Shown one piece after another: positions 9,157 to 20,095 of a DNA stretch of 35,666 bases; position 1 is the first letter of the stretch; each line of letters opens with the position of its first letter. The notes under the pieces are model-generated. The model ran no database searches. It was not told where the DNA came from and saw nothing but the letters and a program-made list of their open reading frames with translations. The stretch spans positions 1 through 35,666 of the forward strand of contig CAMYYH010000007.1 in the NCBI GenBank assembly GCA_947303405.1, read 5' to 3'. The stretch comes from an uncultured Mycoplasmatota bacterium (GTDB lineage: Bacteria; Bacillota_I; Bacilli_A; RF39; UBA660). Both the position numbers and the translations under genes were made by a program.

Positions 9157-10556
9157 TATTCATCTCCCCCTCTTCTCTCTAATTGAGGAAGTTTACTTGA
9201 AACAAGCAAATTACGCTCCTTAACAATATCATAAAACGACCATATAGCTAACAAAAAATTAATTATAGCTACCCCATAATAATACAAATCACTTACCGGA
9301 TTAAATATTACTATCAATACACCTAGAATAATACCAATAAATTGCTTATATAAATATTTTTTAAATTTTTCTTTAAAAGGTATTTTAATTTTCTTTATAT
9401 CAGCCTTAGTAATATTACTACTAGAAGTAAACCCTAAGTCATCATAATGCTTCTCTACAATACTTATTTTATTCAATTGATTATTAGAAATAACACAACT
9501 AATTATTAAGAAAATACAAGAGAAGATAACAACTCCTTTAGGAAGCAAAAACATGGCATGGTTTATAAAAGAATAAAGAATAATCGCAACAATTAGTGAT
9601 CCCAATATATATTTTTTAAAGTCAAAAGGAATATCCATAGCTATTTTACCTGTTTGACCATTAACTACGGCATAATGTATATAGTTTTTATTCTTATCTC
9701 TTATAGCTAAGAAATAAACCGGAAACATTCCTATTTTTCGTTCTGACATAATCATATTGACTTTTGTACTACACCCATACTTTGCATAAGTCTTTTTGTG
9801 CGAATCATTTAATCTCTTGGCAGAATCCAAAGCAACTGTCTTCCTTACTAAGCTATCATAGATATCATTTCTCACATCTTTAACATCAGAATAAAAACCT
9901 ATCAAATAATTGGGATTAAACTCTTCAGCTTTTGTAAAATCATAAGGTAACGATTTTGTATACTTATCAAACAACTTAGAAACCAAATCATAAGATATTC
10001 CTTGGTATTCAGAATCAACAGGTGTCGATAGATTATAATCATCGTAATAATCATAATTCCCACTACTATGAGTATACTTATGCCCCTTATTTACTGCAAC
10101 ATCATGAAAAGACATCTTATATACACAATAAGGCATATAAATACCCCTAAACTTCTCAACCACTATATCATCTTTCATATACCTAGGTGCAAATATAGCT
10201 TTATTAATCTTTTTCTTATAGGCAGCAATACATTCCTCCTTAGTAATCTTAAAAGGAATAATATAATCGGGATTATTAATCTTTGTCATTCTACCCTCTA
10301 ACATGGCTTGTGAACCACAATAACTACAAAAAGTAATCGCTGTTTCATCAAAAGTCAATAATTCTGCCCCACATTGACTACATTGATAAACCGTAGCTTT
10401 GGTTGTCGCACCAACAATTTTTTCTCGCTTTTTAGCTTCCTTAGCTTGTTTTTTCAACTCTTTAGGATCAAACTCAGAAGAGCAGTATTCACATTTAACG
10501 ACTTTATCTTGAGGACTAAACTTCAACTCTCCCCCACAATTAGGACACTTAATCAT
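9156..10556 (-). CDS. Zinc-ribbon membrane protein
   Basis: MIKCPNCGGELKFSPQDKVVKCEYCSSEF plus a second ribbon CSQCGAELLTFDETAITFCSYCGS; two C-terminal TM regions. The annotated ORF starts at 10580, but MIKCPNC at 10556 is the likelier start. The stop overlaps the TPM start (TAATG). Confidence 0.85.
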   Translation of the reverse strand: MIKCPNCGGELKFSPQDKVVKCEYCSSEFDPKELKKQAKEAKKREKIVGATTKATVYQCSQCGAELLTFDETAITFCSYCGSQAMLEGRMTKINNPDYIIPFKITKEECIAAYKKKINKAIFAPRYMKDDIVVEKFRGIYMPYCVYKMSFHDVAVNKGHKYTHSSGNYDYYDDYNLSTPVDSEYQGISYDLVSKLFDKYTKSLPYDFTKAEEFNPNYLIGFYSDVKDVRNDIYDSLVRKTVALDSAKRLNDSHKKTYAKYGCSTKVNMIMSERKIGMFPVYFLAIRDKNKNYIHYAVVNGQTGKIAMDIPFDFKKYILGSLIVAIILYSFINHAMFLLPKGVVIFSCIFLIISCVISNNQLNKISIVEKHYDDLGFTSSSNITKADIKKIKIPFKEKFKKYLYKQFIGIILGVLIVIFNPVSDLYYYGVAIINFLLAIWSFYDIVKERNLLVSSKLPQLERRGGDE

Positions 10557-10624
10557 ATAATTCACCTCTATCATATTCATTATAGCATAAGAATACTACA
10601 AATAATTATTTAACTAAATAAATG

Positions 10625-10653
10625 TTTAATTTTTATCAAATTAATAGTATAAT
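10625..10653 (+). promoter_or_regulatory. Sigma-70 type promoter for pilB
   Basis: TTTAAT (10625-10630), 17-bp spacer, TATAAT (10648-10653), about 32 bp upstream of the pilB ATG. Confidence 0.55.
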
Positions 10654-10684
10654 ATATAAAGAATAAGAAAGTGGACGTGATACT

Positions 10685-12172
10685 ATGGTATTTAAAGAAT
10701 ACGACTATGATAATAAACCAATAGTAGAAATTGTTAACGAAATGATGGCCGATGCCGTTAAAAATAGAGCATCCGATATCCATTTTGATCCAACTCCTGA
10801 CAAACTAAAAGTTAGATTCCGTATTGACGGTGATTTAGTTGACTATGCCTACGTCCCTAATGCTTTTAAAAAGAATATGACAACTCGTATTAAGATTATT
10901 TCTGGTATGAATATTACTGAATCCCGTCTACCTCAAGACGGTGCTATAAAAACAGAACTAGAAGGAAAGCCACTCGACATGCGTGTCAGCGCCCTACCAA
11001 TCGTAGATGGCGAAAAGGTCGTTATCCGTATCCTAGACTATTCTACTTCTCTACAAGGAATAGATAATATAGGTTTTTCCGATGTAAACCTAGAAAAAGT
11101 AAAACGAATGCTAGAAGTCCCAAATGGTATAATACTTACCACCGGTGCTACTGGTTCAGGTAAATCAACTACAACCTACGCTATGCTTCAACGTTTAAAT
11201 ACACCTGAATTAAACGTTATTACTGTTGAAGACCCAGTCGAGATGAAAATCGAAGGCTTAAACCAAGTTCAAGTTATGGCTGAAATAGGACTTACATTTG
11301 CAGCGGCACTTCGTTCTATCTTACGTCAAGACCCAGATGTTATCATGATTGGTGAGATTCGTGATAACGAAACCGCCCGTATAGCTGTCCGTTCCGCAAT
11401 CACCGGCCACTTAGTTGTATCAACAATCCACACCAACAATACATTAAATACCATTGAACGTTTAACCGACATGGATATTGAAAGATACTTACTAGGTACC
11501 GCTCTTGTTGGAATGATATCTCAAAGACTAGCTAAAAAACTATGTCCAAAATGCCGTGGTTCAAGACCCGCTACTGAATACGAAAAACTAGTAATAAAAA
11601 AGGCTATAAACCTAGACATCGATAATCTATATATGCCTGTAGGGTGTGATGACTGTATAGGTGGTTACCGAGGCCGTGTTCCTATTCACGAAGTATGTGA
11701 ATTAGACCAAGAAATAAAAGATGCTATTACTAACTCAACACCAAAAGAAAAACTAAGATCGCTAGTATATGGAAATAATAAGACTATTTCTCTATTACAA
11801 GACGGTTTAAAAAAGGTAGTCAACGGCTTAACATCTTTTGAAGAAATACTTAGAGTTATAGATATAGAAACTGACTTTGGAGAAGGTGACGAAGAACTAA
11901 GAATGGCTCTATTAGGTAAGATTAAAGCGGATAAAGACACAGAAGAAGCAGAAGAAGTTGAAGAACCAACAAATGTAGAAAATGAAGCGGCTGTTCAGGT
12001 AGAAATCGCTCAACCTAAAACTAATACTGCCAAAGCTGCATCAACAAAATCAGAACCAATTAATCCTCAATATGAAATACCAACTGAAGATAAATTAAGC
12101 TTCAACCAAGAAGGAATTGACTTCGGAGAAGAAATGAGCTATGACGATTTTGATGATGACTACGATTACTAA
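10685..12172 (+). CDS. pilB: Type IV pilus/T2SS assembly ATPase (PilB/GspE/ComGA family)
   Basis: Walker A GATGSGKSTT, Asp box, Walker B DPDVIMIGEIRD, His box STIHTNNT, CPKC..CDDC zinc motif; acidic C-terminal extension ending DDFDDDYDY. Confidence 0.95.
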   Translation: MVFKEYDYDNKPIVEIVNEMMADAVKNRASDIHFDPTPDKLKVRFRIDGDLVDYAYVPNAFKKNMTTRIKIISGMNITESRLPQDGAIKTELEGKPLDMRVSALPIVDGEKVVIRILDYSTSLQGIDNIGFSDVNLEKVKRMLEVPNGIILTTGATGSGKSTTTYAMLQRLNTPELNVITVEDPVEMKIEGLNQVQVMAEIGLTFAAALRSILRQDPDVIMIGEIRDNETARIAVRSAITGHLVVSTIHTNNTLNTIERLTDMDIERYLLGTALVGMISQRLAKKLCPKCRGSRPATEYEKLVIKKAINLDIDNLYMPVGCDDCIGGYRGRVPIHEVCELDQEIKDAITNSTPKEKLRSLVYGNNKTISLLQDGLKKVVNGLTSFEEILRVIDIETDFGEGDEELRMALLGKIKADKDTEEAEEVEEPTNVENEAAVQVEIAQPKTNTAKAASTKSEPINPQYEIPTEDKLSFNQEGIDFGEEMSYDDFDDDYDY

Positions 12173-12188
12173 AGCAAAAATAATTACT

Positions 12189-12212
12189 CCATCACTTCAC
12201 GGTGATGGTTTT
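12189..12212 (+). terminator. Rho-independent terminator after pilB
   Basis: CCATCAC-TTCACG-GTGATGG followed by TTTTAT. Confidence 0.75.
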
Positions 12213-12264
12213 ATAATTGTATTATCCAATAAAAAAAGAACAAATCAAAGACTTGTTCCACAAT

Positions 12265-13041
12265 TTAAAAGCCATAAACAAACATATTTAAAAGATTTTT
12301 AATCGAATCCATGTAAATAAATACAATTAACAAAGCTAGTATCAAAAACGGTCCAAAAGGAACCTCTCTATCTTTTCTAGCTAATGATAAATAAATCGCA
12401 TATGGAAAAGCAAAAAAGGAGCCAAATACAACTGATACAAAAGATAATCTAACTCCAAATACGAATCCAAAGAATGTAACTAATTTTACATCCCCACCAC
12501 CTAATGATTCTCTCCTAAACACTTTATCACCAATAAGTTTAACTAATAGCATAAATACAAACATTATAAGTCCACTATATATACTAGTTGTAAAAGTCTT
12601 AAACCCGAAGTAATATAACTTTAATAACAAAATAATAACACTACCAATGATCAACGGTTCATCTAAGATAATCATGTGTTCAAAATCACTAACAAACACC
12701 AATATCAATATAGATGAAATAACCATAAAAGCTATCATCTCATAACTAAAGCCATATAATGCATAAGATAAACTATACAAAAAACCATTCAATAATTCAA
12801 TCAAAGGATATATTAAAGATAACTTCTTATGACATTTACTACATCTACCAAATTGTATTACATATGATAAGACTGGTATTAATTCATACCACCTTAACTC
12901 ATGATGACAATAATCACAATGGCTTCGTGGTTTAACTATAGATTCTCCTTTAGGTACTCTACTACCTACTACTGTAAAAAACGACCCCATAACTAAACCA
13001 AACACAAACAGCAGCACAATTATATAAATATCTAACAACAT
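12265..13041 (-). CDS. pilD: Prepilin peptidase (PilD/ComC family)
   Basis: CDYCHHELRWYELIPVLSYVIQFGRCSKC zinc motif and SLGGGDVKL aspartyl motif; multiple TMs. ATG at 13041 has a better RBS (AGGTGGG) than the GTG at 13050. Confidence 0.93.
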   Translation of the reverse strand: MLLDIYIIVLLFVFGLVMGSFFTVVGSRVPKGESIVKPRSHCDYCHHELRWYELIPVLSYVIQFGRCSKCHKKLSLIYPLIELLNGFLYSLSYALYGFSYEMIAFMVISSILILVFVSDFEHMIILDEPLIIGSVIILLLKLYYFGFKTFTTSIYSGLIMFVFMLLVKLIGDKVFRRESLGGGDVKLVTFFGFVFGVRLSFVSVVFGSFFAFPYAIYLSLARKDREVPFGPFLILALLIVFIYMDSIKNLLNMFVYGF

Positions 13042-13050
13042 AAAACCCAC

Positions 13051-14727
13051 CTACATAGAAATATTCTCATACAAGTCAAACATCGGCATAATAACCGCTA
13101 CTAGAATACCACCAACTACAACAGCAATAAACCCTATCATAGCCGGTTCTATAAATGCTTTCATACTATTTATCATAGATTTATGTAATCCACCATAATA
13201 CTCCGATACTTTTTGCATCATATTAGCCAAATCACCAGTTGATTCACCTGTTTGAATCATGAAATAAGCAATCTCCGGTACAGCCCATTGATCTTTAAAT
13301 GATTCACTAATCTTATCACCACGCGCTATATTTCTAATTGTATTAAACATTATCTCTTTATATACTTCATTAGCCGTAACCTTACTCAAGATATCAATAC
13401 TCTCAGTAATATAAACATTATTCTTTAACAAAGAAGCAAATGTTTTTGTAAATAAAGTTATCTCGTTATAGATTATAATATTACCAAATAAAGGCAAATG
13501 CATTGCAAGTATTTGGAAAGCTCTCTTAACAGGTTTAAGATTTTTATAAATAGCTACAATTGCTACAATTACTAAAGCAATAACCGCTACTATCCATACT
13601 AAATAACCTTGCAAGAATCCTGATAAATCAATTAAAAATTGCGTCATACCGGACAAAGTAACTCCAGCTGAATTATATATATCAACAAACTTTGGAACGA
13701 TATAACTCAAAATGAATACAACTATTCCTACAGCAAAGATCATGACTAATAATGGATAAGTCATTGAACTCTTCATCTGTTGCTTAGTCTCATTTACCTC
13801 TGTATAATAAGCTGCCATTTCATCCAAGGTAGCTTCCAAATCACCAGTTGCTTCAGCTGCCTTTAACATATTTATCAAAAGCGACGGGAAAACACTACCT
13901 TGTTTCTCTAATGCCTTAGAAAAAGCAGTACCCATTGACAACTCATAGCATATAGCCTTAAATATTTGCGTCTTATTATTCTGTTTTCCATGACTCATTT
14001 GGTCAGCTAATATTCTAACCGCATCAGCAAGAGGAATACCAGCTTTTAAATAAGTGCTTAACTGAGTTAACCAAAATATCAAATCCTTAGTATTCATTCT
14101 AATGGCTGTAAATTTACTTTGACCATAAACAAAGTTCAAATAGTCACTCGTTTCTATAGAGTAAACTTCTAATCCTTCATTTAATAAGAAGGCATTAACA
14201 TCCAATTTAGATACCCCATTAAACTTACCACTAACCATCTTTCCATCTTTATTCATAGCCAAGTATTGAAATACAACGGGAGTCTCATATTTTTGCCCAG
14301 CCTCAGCAGAAAGCTGAGAAGATAAGTTTTCTTTCATTTCTATATACTTAGGATTATTTCTAATTGCTTGTTTACGTAGTTCAACTCTTCTAGCACTCTT
14401 AGCCTTAAAACTCTTTTGTTCTTCAGTATCTTGGGTGCCATTATCTATTAAAACATTACTATCAAACATGTTAGTACCATGTTTAAAGAAAGAAATTATT
14501 CCTAATCCAATAAATAGAAAAACAAACTTAAAAACACCTGTAGATTGAGGACCTTTATCTTTCTTTTTCTTTGTTAACTTAACATTTTTTTTGCCTTTAT
14601 TATTAACGGCATTTACTGCACTATTCTCAGTAGAAGCCTGGGAGTCAATCGTATTAACAGAAACATCATTGGCAACATTATTAACTATCACATCACTAGC
14701 TGAATTTTGTACATTTGATTGATCCAT
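13051..14727 (-). CDS. pilC: Type IV pilus/T2SS inner-membrane platform protein (PilC/GspF)
   Basis: FWLTQLSTYLKAGIPLADAVRILADQ, EATGDLEATLDEMAAYY, GESTGDLANMMQKVSEYY and GspF-type TMs; unusual ~130-aa N-terminal extension with an extra TM. Confidence 0.93.
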   Translation of the reverse strand: MDQSNVQNSASDVIVNNVANDVSVNTIDSQASTENSAVNAVNNKGKKNVKLTKKKKDKGPQSTGVFKFVFLFIGLGIISFFKHGTNMFDSNVLIDNGTQDTEEQKSFKAKSARRVELRKQAIRNNPKYIEMKENLSSQLSAEAGQKYETPVVFQYLAMNKDGKMVSGKFNGVSKLDVNAFLLNEGLEVYSIETSDYLNFVYGQSKFTAIRMNTKDLIFWLTQLSTYLKAGIPLADAVRILADQMSHGKQNNKTQIFKAICYELSMGTAFSKALEKQGSVFPSLLINMLKAAEATGDLEATLDEMAAYYTEVNETKQQMKSSMTYPLLVMIFAVGIVVFILSYIVPKFVDIYNSAGVTLSGMTQFLIDLSGFLQGYLVWIVAVIALVIVAIVAIYKNLKPVKRAFQILAMHLPLFGNIIIYNEITLFTKTFASLLKNNVYITESIDILSKVTANEVYKEIMFNTIRNIARGDKISESFKDQWAVPEIAYFMIQTGESTGDLANMMQKVSEYYGGLHKSMINSMKAFIEPAMIGFIAVVVGGILVAVIMPMFDLYENISM

Positions 14728-14800
14728 ATGGCACCTCCTTAGAATACTCTACTCTTTAAAAGTATAACACATTTAATAAAATAAATACACAAAAAAACCA

Positions 14801-15442
14801 TTATTTATAAAATAATAGTTTAATTTTATCATAGTCCTCTTTATATCTTATATAATCTTCATTATCTTTGGGTATCTTTCCTAAAATATCTTCATATTTA
14901 CAAAGTAAATACTTAACATATGCCGGATTATCTAAAAAACCATACTTTAACACATTTTCTTCATTCTTCTTATCACTTTTACTATATAACATACTTAAAT
15001 ACCATTTACCCTTATCATAAGTAGCATGTTCTATTTCTAGATAATAACCAATACTATTCATATATTTTCTTAATTCTTCATAATTATTATTAGTTTGTAA
15101 AACTATCTTACTGACCCCTTTTAATCTATTTCTATCTCTAAGTATATCAACAATGGTACTAGTCCCCATACCTGATATAACTAAAGTATTAATTCCTTCC
15201 ATCGGAACATCTTTTATCCCATCGCTTAAATAAGTCTCGATATCTAAATTATCATTCTTTATATTATTAATAGCTACTTCTAAAGCATTCTTATTAATAT
15301 CACTACATATTACTTTCTTACATAGTTTATTCCTATATAAATAGATACTTAAATACCCATGGTCACATCCAACATCTACTAAAGAATCATCTTTATTTAT
15401 AAAAGAAGCAAGAACTTCTAATCTCTTGCTTAATCTATTCAC
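14801..15442 (-). CDS. trmK: tRNA (adenine22-N1)-methyltransferase TrmK
   Basis: [48 protein letters not shown] motif, immediately downstream of rpoD as in many Bacillota. Confidence 0.92.
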   Translation of the reverse strand: MNRLSKRLEVLASFINKDDSLVDVGCDHGYLSIYLYRNKLCKKVICSDINKNALEVAINNIKNDNLDIETYLSDGIKDVPMEGINTLVISGMGTSTIVDILRDRNRLKGVSKIVLQTNNNYEELRKYMNSIGYYLEIEHATYDKGKWYLSMLYSKSDKKNEENVLKYGFLDNPAYVKYLLCKYEDILGKIPKDNEDYIRYKEDYDKIKLLFYK

Positions 15443-16544
15443 CTAAGAAATCCTTTAACTTTTTAGCTCTACTTGGATGTCTTAACTTTCTTAAAGCTTT
15501 TGCTTCTATTTGTCTAATTCTTTCTCTAGTAACATTAAATCTTTTACCAACTTCTTCTAACGTATGTGATGTTCCATCAATTAAACCAAAACGTAACTCC
15601 AATACTTCTCTTTCTCTCTCTTGAAGAGTCATTAAGACATTACCAATTTCTTCTTTTAATATCTCATTAGTCGCATACTCTTCTGGACTCATGCTTCTTT
15701 CATCTTTAATGAAATCTCCTAAATGTGAATCGTCCTCTTCGCCTATAGGTGTTTCTAAAGATACTGGATCTTGACTGATTTTCATTACTTCTCTAACTTT
15801 ATCAATAGATATCCCCATCTTCTCAGCCAATTCTTCCTCGGTTGGTTCTCTATTTAATTCCAATGTCATTTGTCGTTGAATTCTTGCCATTTTGTTAATT
15901 GTTTCAACCATATGAACAGGAACACGAATAGTTCTCGCTTGATCAGCTAAAGCTCTTGTTATCGCTTGTCTTATCCACCAAGTTGCATAAGTAGAAAACT
16001 TATATCCTTTACCATAGTCAAACTTTTCAACAGCTTTCATTAATCCAATATTTCCTTCTTGTATTAAATCAAGAAATAATAACCCTCTACCAACATATCT
16101 TTTGGCTATTGAAACAACCAGACGTAGATTTGACTCCGCTAAAACATTTTTAGCAGATTCATCGCCTTCAGCAATACGAACAGACAAATCCATCTCTTCT
16201 TCACTATTTAACAAAGATATACGTCCTATTTCTTTCAAATACATTCTAACTGGATCATTTATATTTACATCCTTAGTAATTTCTTCATCAGACAATACTA
16301 AATTCTCTTCTTCTCCAGCCTTAACGCCTTGACCGCCTTCATTATTATCTTCTTCAGATACTACTTCGATTCCTGCTTCAACTAAAGCATTATATAAAGC
16401 ATCTAACGAATCATTATCTACTTCTAATCCCTTTAACTGTTCTGCTAATTCTTCAAAAGTAATCTTACTATTATTCTTTAACCCCTTTTCAATAAGTTCG
16501 TTTTTTCTTTCCTCAAAAGTTTTAATTTCAACCATAACAACCAC
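15435..16544 (-). CDS. rpoD: Primary sigma factor RpoD/SigA
   Basis: [91 protein letters not shown]. Confidence 0.98.
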   Translation of the reverse strand: MVVMVEIKTFEERKNELIEKGLKNNSKITFEELAEQLKGLEVDNDSLDALYNALVEAGIEVVSEEDNNEGGQGVKAGEEENLVLSDEEITKDVNINDPVRMYLKEIGRISLLNSEEEMDLSVRIAEGDESAKNVLAESNLRLVVSIAKRYVGRGLLFLDLIQEGNIGLMKAVEKFDYGKGYKFSTYATWWIRQAITRALADQARTIRVPVHMVETINKMARIQRQMTLELNREPTEEELAEKMGISIDKVREVMKISQDPVSLETPIGEEDDSHLGDFIKDERSMSPEEYATNEILKEEIGNVLMTLQEREREVLELRFGLIDGTSHTLEEVGKRFNVTRERIRQIEAKALRKLRHPSRAKKLKDFLGE

Positions 16545-16561
16545 ACATCCTTATCTTATTC

Positions 16562-18307
16562 CTAATCTGATTTCTTGAGTTCTGTAATTCTCTCTAAGAT
16601 TTCAATCTTTTTACTCGCATCAGTTTCATTTTTTAGTTCAATTTTCAATCGTTTTATTTCATTTTTCACCATGAGTTCATCTACTCTAGCAATGTATCCA
16701 TCCATAATTTCAATACTTACATCATCATCTATACCATTACTGACAATATTCATTACTTCGTCTTTAATTGTCTCCTTATCACTAACATAAGATATAAAAT
16801 CAGCTGGATTAATTGCATTATTCCTTTGGTAATAATAGATTATCTCATTAGCTATCTCTCTATGTAATGCATCTTCAAAGAAACCTAACTTCTTTTGATA
16901 CTCATTTATATATGCTCCCCCATTCAGCATAAAATATATTATTTTATCTGCACTCAATAAATAAGCATCTTTTTTTTCTTTTATTTTCTTTTCTACAACT
17001 TTAACTTCTTTTTTATTATCTTTTTGTAACCCTCTTAATTTGCCTCTCAATACATCCATTGCTAGATTATATTCTTTACTTATATTATTAAGCGTTACTT
17101 CAATTAATATCTCATCTCCTGTATTAGCTACTTCTTCTAGTACCTGATTTATATATAAAGCCAAATCATTACTTTTACTCAAATCTTTATTCTTTTTCAA
17201 ATAATACATTTTAAAATCAAAAAAAGTAAATGGATTTTTTAAGTTTTCTTTAAAAGCATTAATACCATGAACTAAAATATATTCATCTGGATCCTTTTCT
17301 CCACTCAGTCTAATTACATATACTTCCAATCCTTCTTTAATTAACATATCTCCATTGCTTAACGTCGCCGCTTCACCAGCATTATCGTTATCTAAACAAA
17401 GAATTACTTTTACATGTAATTTTTTTAACAAAACTATTTGCTCCTTTGTTAAAGCTGTACCCTGTAAGGCTACTACATTTCTAACCCCCTCAACTGATAG
17501 CCTTATCGCATCCATAAATCCTTCAACAACAATTACACTTTTTTCATTTTTAACAAATTCCCGTGCATGGTGATAATTATACAATGTTTCCCCCTTTTTG
17601 AAAAGTTTTGTTTCCCGAGAATTTATATATTTAGAAGTATCTACCTCTCCTCTATATATACGAGCACTAAATCCAACTATATTTCCATCTTTATCCCATA
17701 AAGGAAAAGTTATCCTTCGTGTAAACATATCATAGTATTTTCCATTACTATCGTTTACTAATCCTACTTCTAATATTTTCTTGCTATCATACTTTTTCTT
17801 TAATAATAAATTGTATAAAGAATCCCCATTATCTAAACTTAATCCTATACCAAATTCTTTAATAATATCCTCATTAATACCTCTTCCATTTAAATAATCC
17901 ATTGCCGTAGTACCAAATTCTGTCTTTAGATTGTTTTGAAAATACTTTTCCGCAATATCCATCATTTCTAATTCATCTTTATTAATAAGAACTCTATTAG
18001 TCTTAAGTTTTCTCTTATCTATATCAATTCCTGCTTTTTCAGCTACTATAGCTACCGCATCTATAAAGTTAACCCCTTCATAGTTCTCCACAAAAGTAAA
18101 TACATTACCCGTATTTCCACAAGCAAAACATTTATATATTTGTTTCTCTTCCGAAACACTCATACTAGGAGAATGATCATCATGAAAAGGACAAACACAT
18201 ACATAGTTCTTTCCTCTTTGTGTCAAAGGTAAATAACTACCAATAATATCTACAATATTAGCTTTATTTCTAATTGCGTTGATTTCATCATTGGTAATTA
18301 CTGCCAT
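16562..18307 (-). CDS. dnaG: DNA primase
   Basis: CVCPFHDDHSPSMSVSEEKQIYKCFACG zinc finger, VEGFMDAI TOPRIM; upstream of rpoD. Confidence 0.98.
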   Translation of the reverse strand: MAVITNDEINAIRNKANIVDIIGSYLPLTQRGKNYVCVCPFHDDHSPSMSVSEEKQIYKCFACGNTGNVFTFVENYEGVNFIDAVAIVAEKAGIDIDKRKLKTNRVLINKDELEMMDIAEKYFQNNLKTEFGTTAMDYLNGRGINEDIIKEFGIGLSLDNGDSLYNLLLKKKYDSKKILEVGLVNDSNGKYYDMFTRRITFPLWDKDGNIVGFSARIYRGEVDTSKYINSRETKLFKKGETLYNYHHAREFVKNEKSVIVVEGFMDAIRLSVEGVRNVVALQGTALTKEQIVLLKKLHVKVILCLDNDNAGEAATLSNGDMLIKEGLEVYVIRLSGEKDPDEYILVHGINAFKENLKNPFTFFDFKMYYLKKNKDLSKSNDLALYINQVLEEVANTGDEILIEVTLNNISKEYNLAMDVLRGKLRGLQKDNKKEVKVVEKKIKEKKDAYLLSADKIIYFMLNGGAYINEYQKKLGFFEDALHREIANEIIYYYQRNNAINPADFISYVSDKETIKDEVMNIVSNGIDDDVSIEIMDGYIARVDELMVKNEIKRLKIELKNETDASKKIEILERITELKKSD

Positions 18308-18365
18308 AAAAAATCACCCTCTACTAGTATATATTAGCACTCCCCCCTCTTTTTCCTTTTTATTT

Positions 18366-18408
18366 TTAAAAAAAAATGTCAATTATTTAATATATTGACA
18401 TTTTTTTA
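18366..18408. terminator. Bidirectional hairpin terminator between the TED adhesin and dnaG
   Basis: AAAAAAATGTCAAT-..-ATTGACATTTTTTT. Confidence 0.75.
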
Positions 18409-20010
18409 CAATAATACAGCGAATTTGGCATATTTTTTCATAATATCCCATATCGCATTAAAGACTACTTTAACCCATTTATTCCCTTTAAAAACATACA
18501 CTACACCAGTATCTGGTGGAGTTAATTCTTCATCATTTTTTTCTTCAATTACCAGCGGTACTTCTTCAACTATCTCCTCTTCAATTACCTCATCTATTAT
18601 TTCTTCTTTATTATCAGTATCAACAACAGGCTCTTCCTCTTCATCATCATCTATTATAGGCTCTCTTTTTTGATATTCTTCTTTCTTATTATCAATTAAT
18701 TCATAATATATATATTCTTTTTCATCATTTATAAATACTTGAAAACTATCTACTAGATCATACCCATCTTTACCATTTACTTGTATTATTTGATATCTAC
18801 CATAACCCAGTTCTATTCCTAATTTACCTATATTATCAGTATTATATACATTTACTAAACTATTGTTGCTATTGTATACTTCAAAAGAAGCACCACCTTC
18901 TAAACTACATCTATCTTTATCACAATACTTCTTTATAATATTAACTTTATTACTCTTTATCTTATTACTTAATATTACTAGGGGATGAAGATTATTTTCT
19001 GTAATACTTACACTATATATGTGCTCATCCTTCATATATCCCTCTCCATTACTTATTTGTCTAATACTATAATCACCCGGTTCTAATAATCCCGTTTTAT
19101 ATTTATATTCATCATTAGCACATACCTTTTGTACAAAACTATCTTCTTTATATATCCCATAACATGTATTATCAAAACTAGCATCTACAGAATACGTAGT
19201 CTTATCTTTCCTAATATCTAAAGTAATATCTCCTTTAATAACATGCACATTAATCTTAAATACTTTATTTCTTATTAAACCAGGCAAATATAAATCTTGA
19301 TTATTCTCAGTATCATAAATAATACCTTCACCAGTATACTCTTTATTTGCTTTTTCTCTAATACTAACATAACCATCTTCTTTGATATCATTAATCTTTA
19401 AAACATTATTTTCATATGTATAATTCATATTACTATCTACTATTTCATAATACTTATTTAAGCTAATACTTAATCCCCGTCCATAGACAACATCATAATT
19501 ATTATTAAGATTTAGCCAATACCCATTATTATTAACATCTTGTAATAATTCACTAATCTCATTTAAATACTTATTATCATTTCTAAGCCCATTCAATGAA
19601 TCAGTAAAATAAATATCTGCATTAGGTTCTATCACTTTCCAAATCAAAACTTGAGTAACTGCATACCAATCATAAGTATTTCTATTCTTAGGAGCATATC
19701 CAAATCCATAATAGGCTAACTTTTCAATTCGTTCCATTTGTCCATTAGATAAAGAATAATCACTAAAATTTGATATCTTATTAAATGACACATTACTAGC
19801 AAAAGTTTTAAAAGGTTCCAAGCAATATATTACCTTATTATTATTGTCTCTATCTCTTATCGTTTGCATAGTCATATAATAAGTTACATTATTCTTCACT
19901 TTATTAACATAAGTATTAAAATAAGACCCTTCATAAAAATCTTCAGCTTTCACATTATTATGAACAAATAATAAACACATAAATATAACTAAGATATAAA
20001 TCTTTTTCAT
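18406..20010 (-). CDS. Thioester-domain (TED) surface adhesin with Cna-B/SpaA-like domains
   Basis: Signal peptide MKKIYILVIFMCLLFVHNNVKA; TED-like YCLEPF and WYAVTQVLIWKVIEP motifs; two prealbumin-like domains; Glu/Asp-rich stalk; LTPPDTG near the C-terminus. Confidence 0.75.
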   Translation of the reverse strand: MKKIYILVIFMCLLFVHNNVKAEDFYEGSYFNTYVNKVKNNVTYYMTMQTIRDRDNNNKVIYCLEPFKTFASNVSFNKISNFSDYSLSNGQMERIEKLAYYGFGYAPKNRNTYDWYAVTQVLIWKVIEPNADIYFTDSLNGLRNDNKYLNEISELLQDVNNNGYWLNLNNNYDVVYGRGLSISLNKYYEIVDSNMNYTYENNVLKINDIKEDGYVSIREKANKEYTGEGIIYDTENNQDLYLPGLIRNKVFKINVHVIKGDITLDIRKDKTTYSVDASFDNTCYGIYKEDSFVQKVCANDEYKYKTGLLEPGDYSIRQISNGEGYMKDEHIYSVSITENNLHPLVILSNKIKSNKVNIIKKYCDKDRCSLEGGASFEVYNSNNSLVNVYNTDNIGKLGIELGYGRYQIIQVNGKDGYDLVDSFQVFINDEKEYIYYELIDNKKEEYQKREPIIDDDEEEEPVVDTDNKEEIIDEVIEEEIVEEVPLVIEEKNDEELTPPDTGVVYVFKGNKWVKVVFNAIWDIMKKYAKFAVLL

Positions 20011-20095
20011 CTATTCCTCCTCAAATCTATATCTGTTTATATCTGTCCCTTCATAATATACTTTAGCACTCAATTCTTTATTTCCTTTTTTTAAA

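Noticed and set aside
16102-16332. Plus-strand ORFs inside rpoD and dnaG (16102, 16575, 17355)
   Set aside because: Antisense shadows of conserved coding sequence.
18395-18673. Ser/Thr-rich plus-strand ORF opposite the TED adhesin stalk
   Set aside because: Complement of Glu/Asp-rich codons (GAA/GAT become TTC/ATC, shifted to Ser/Ile/Thr); artefact.
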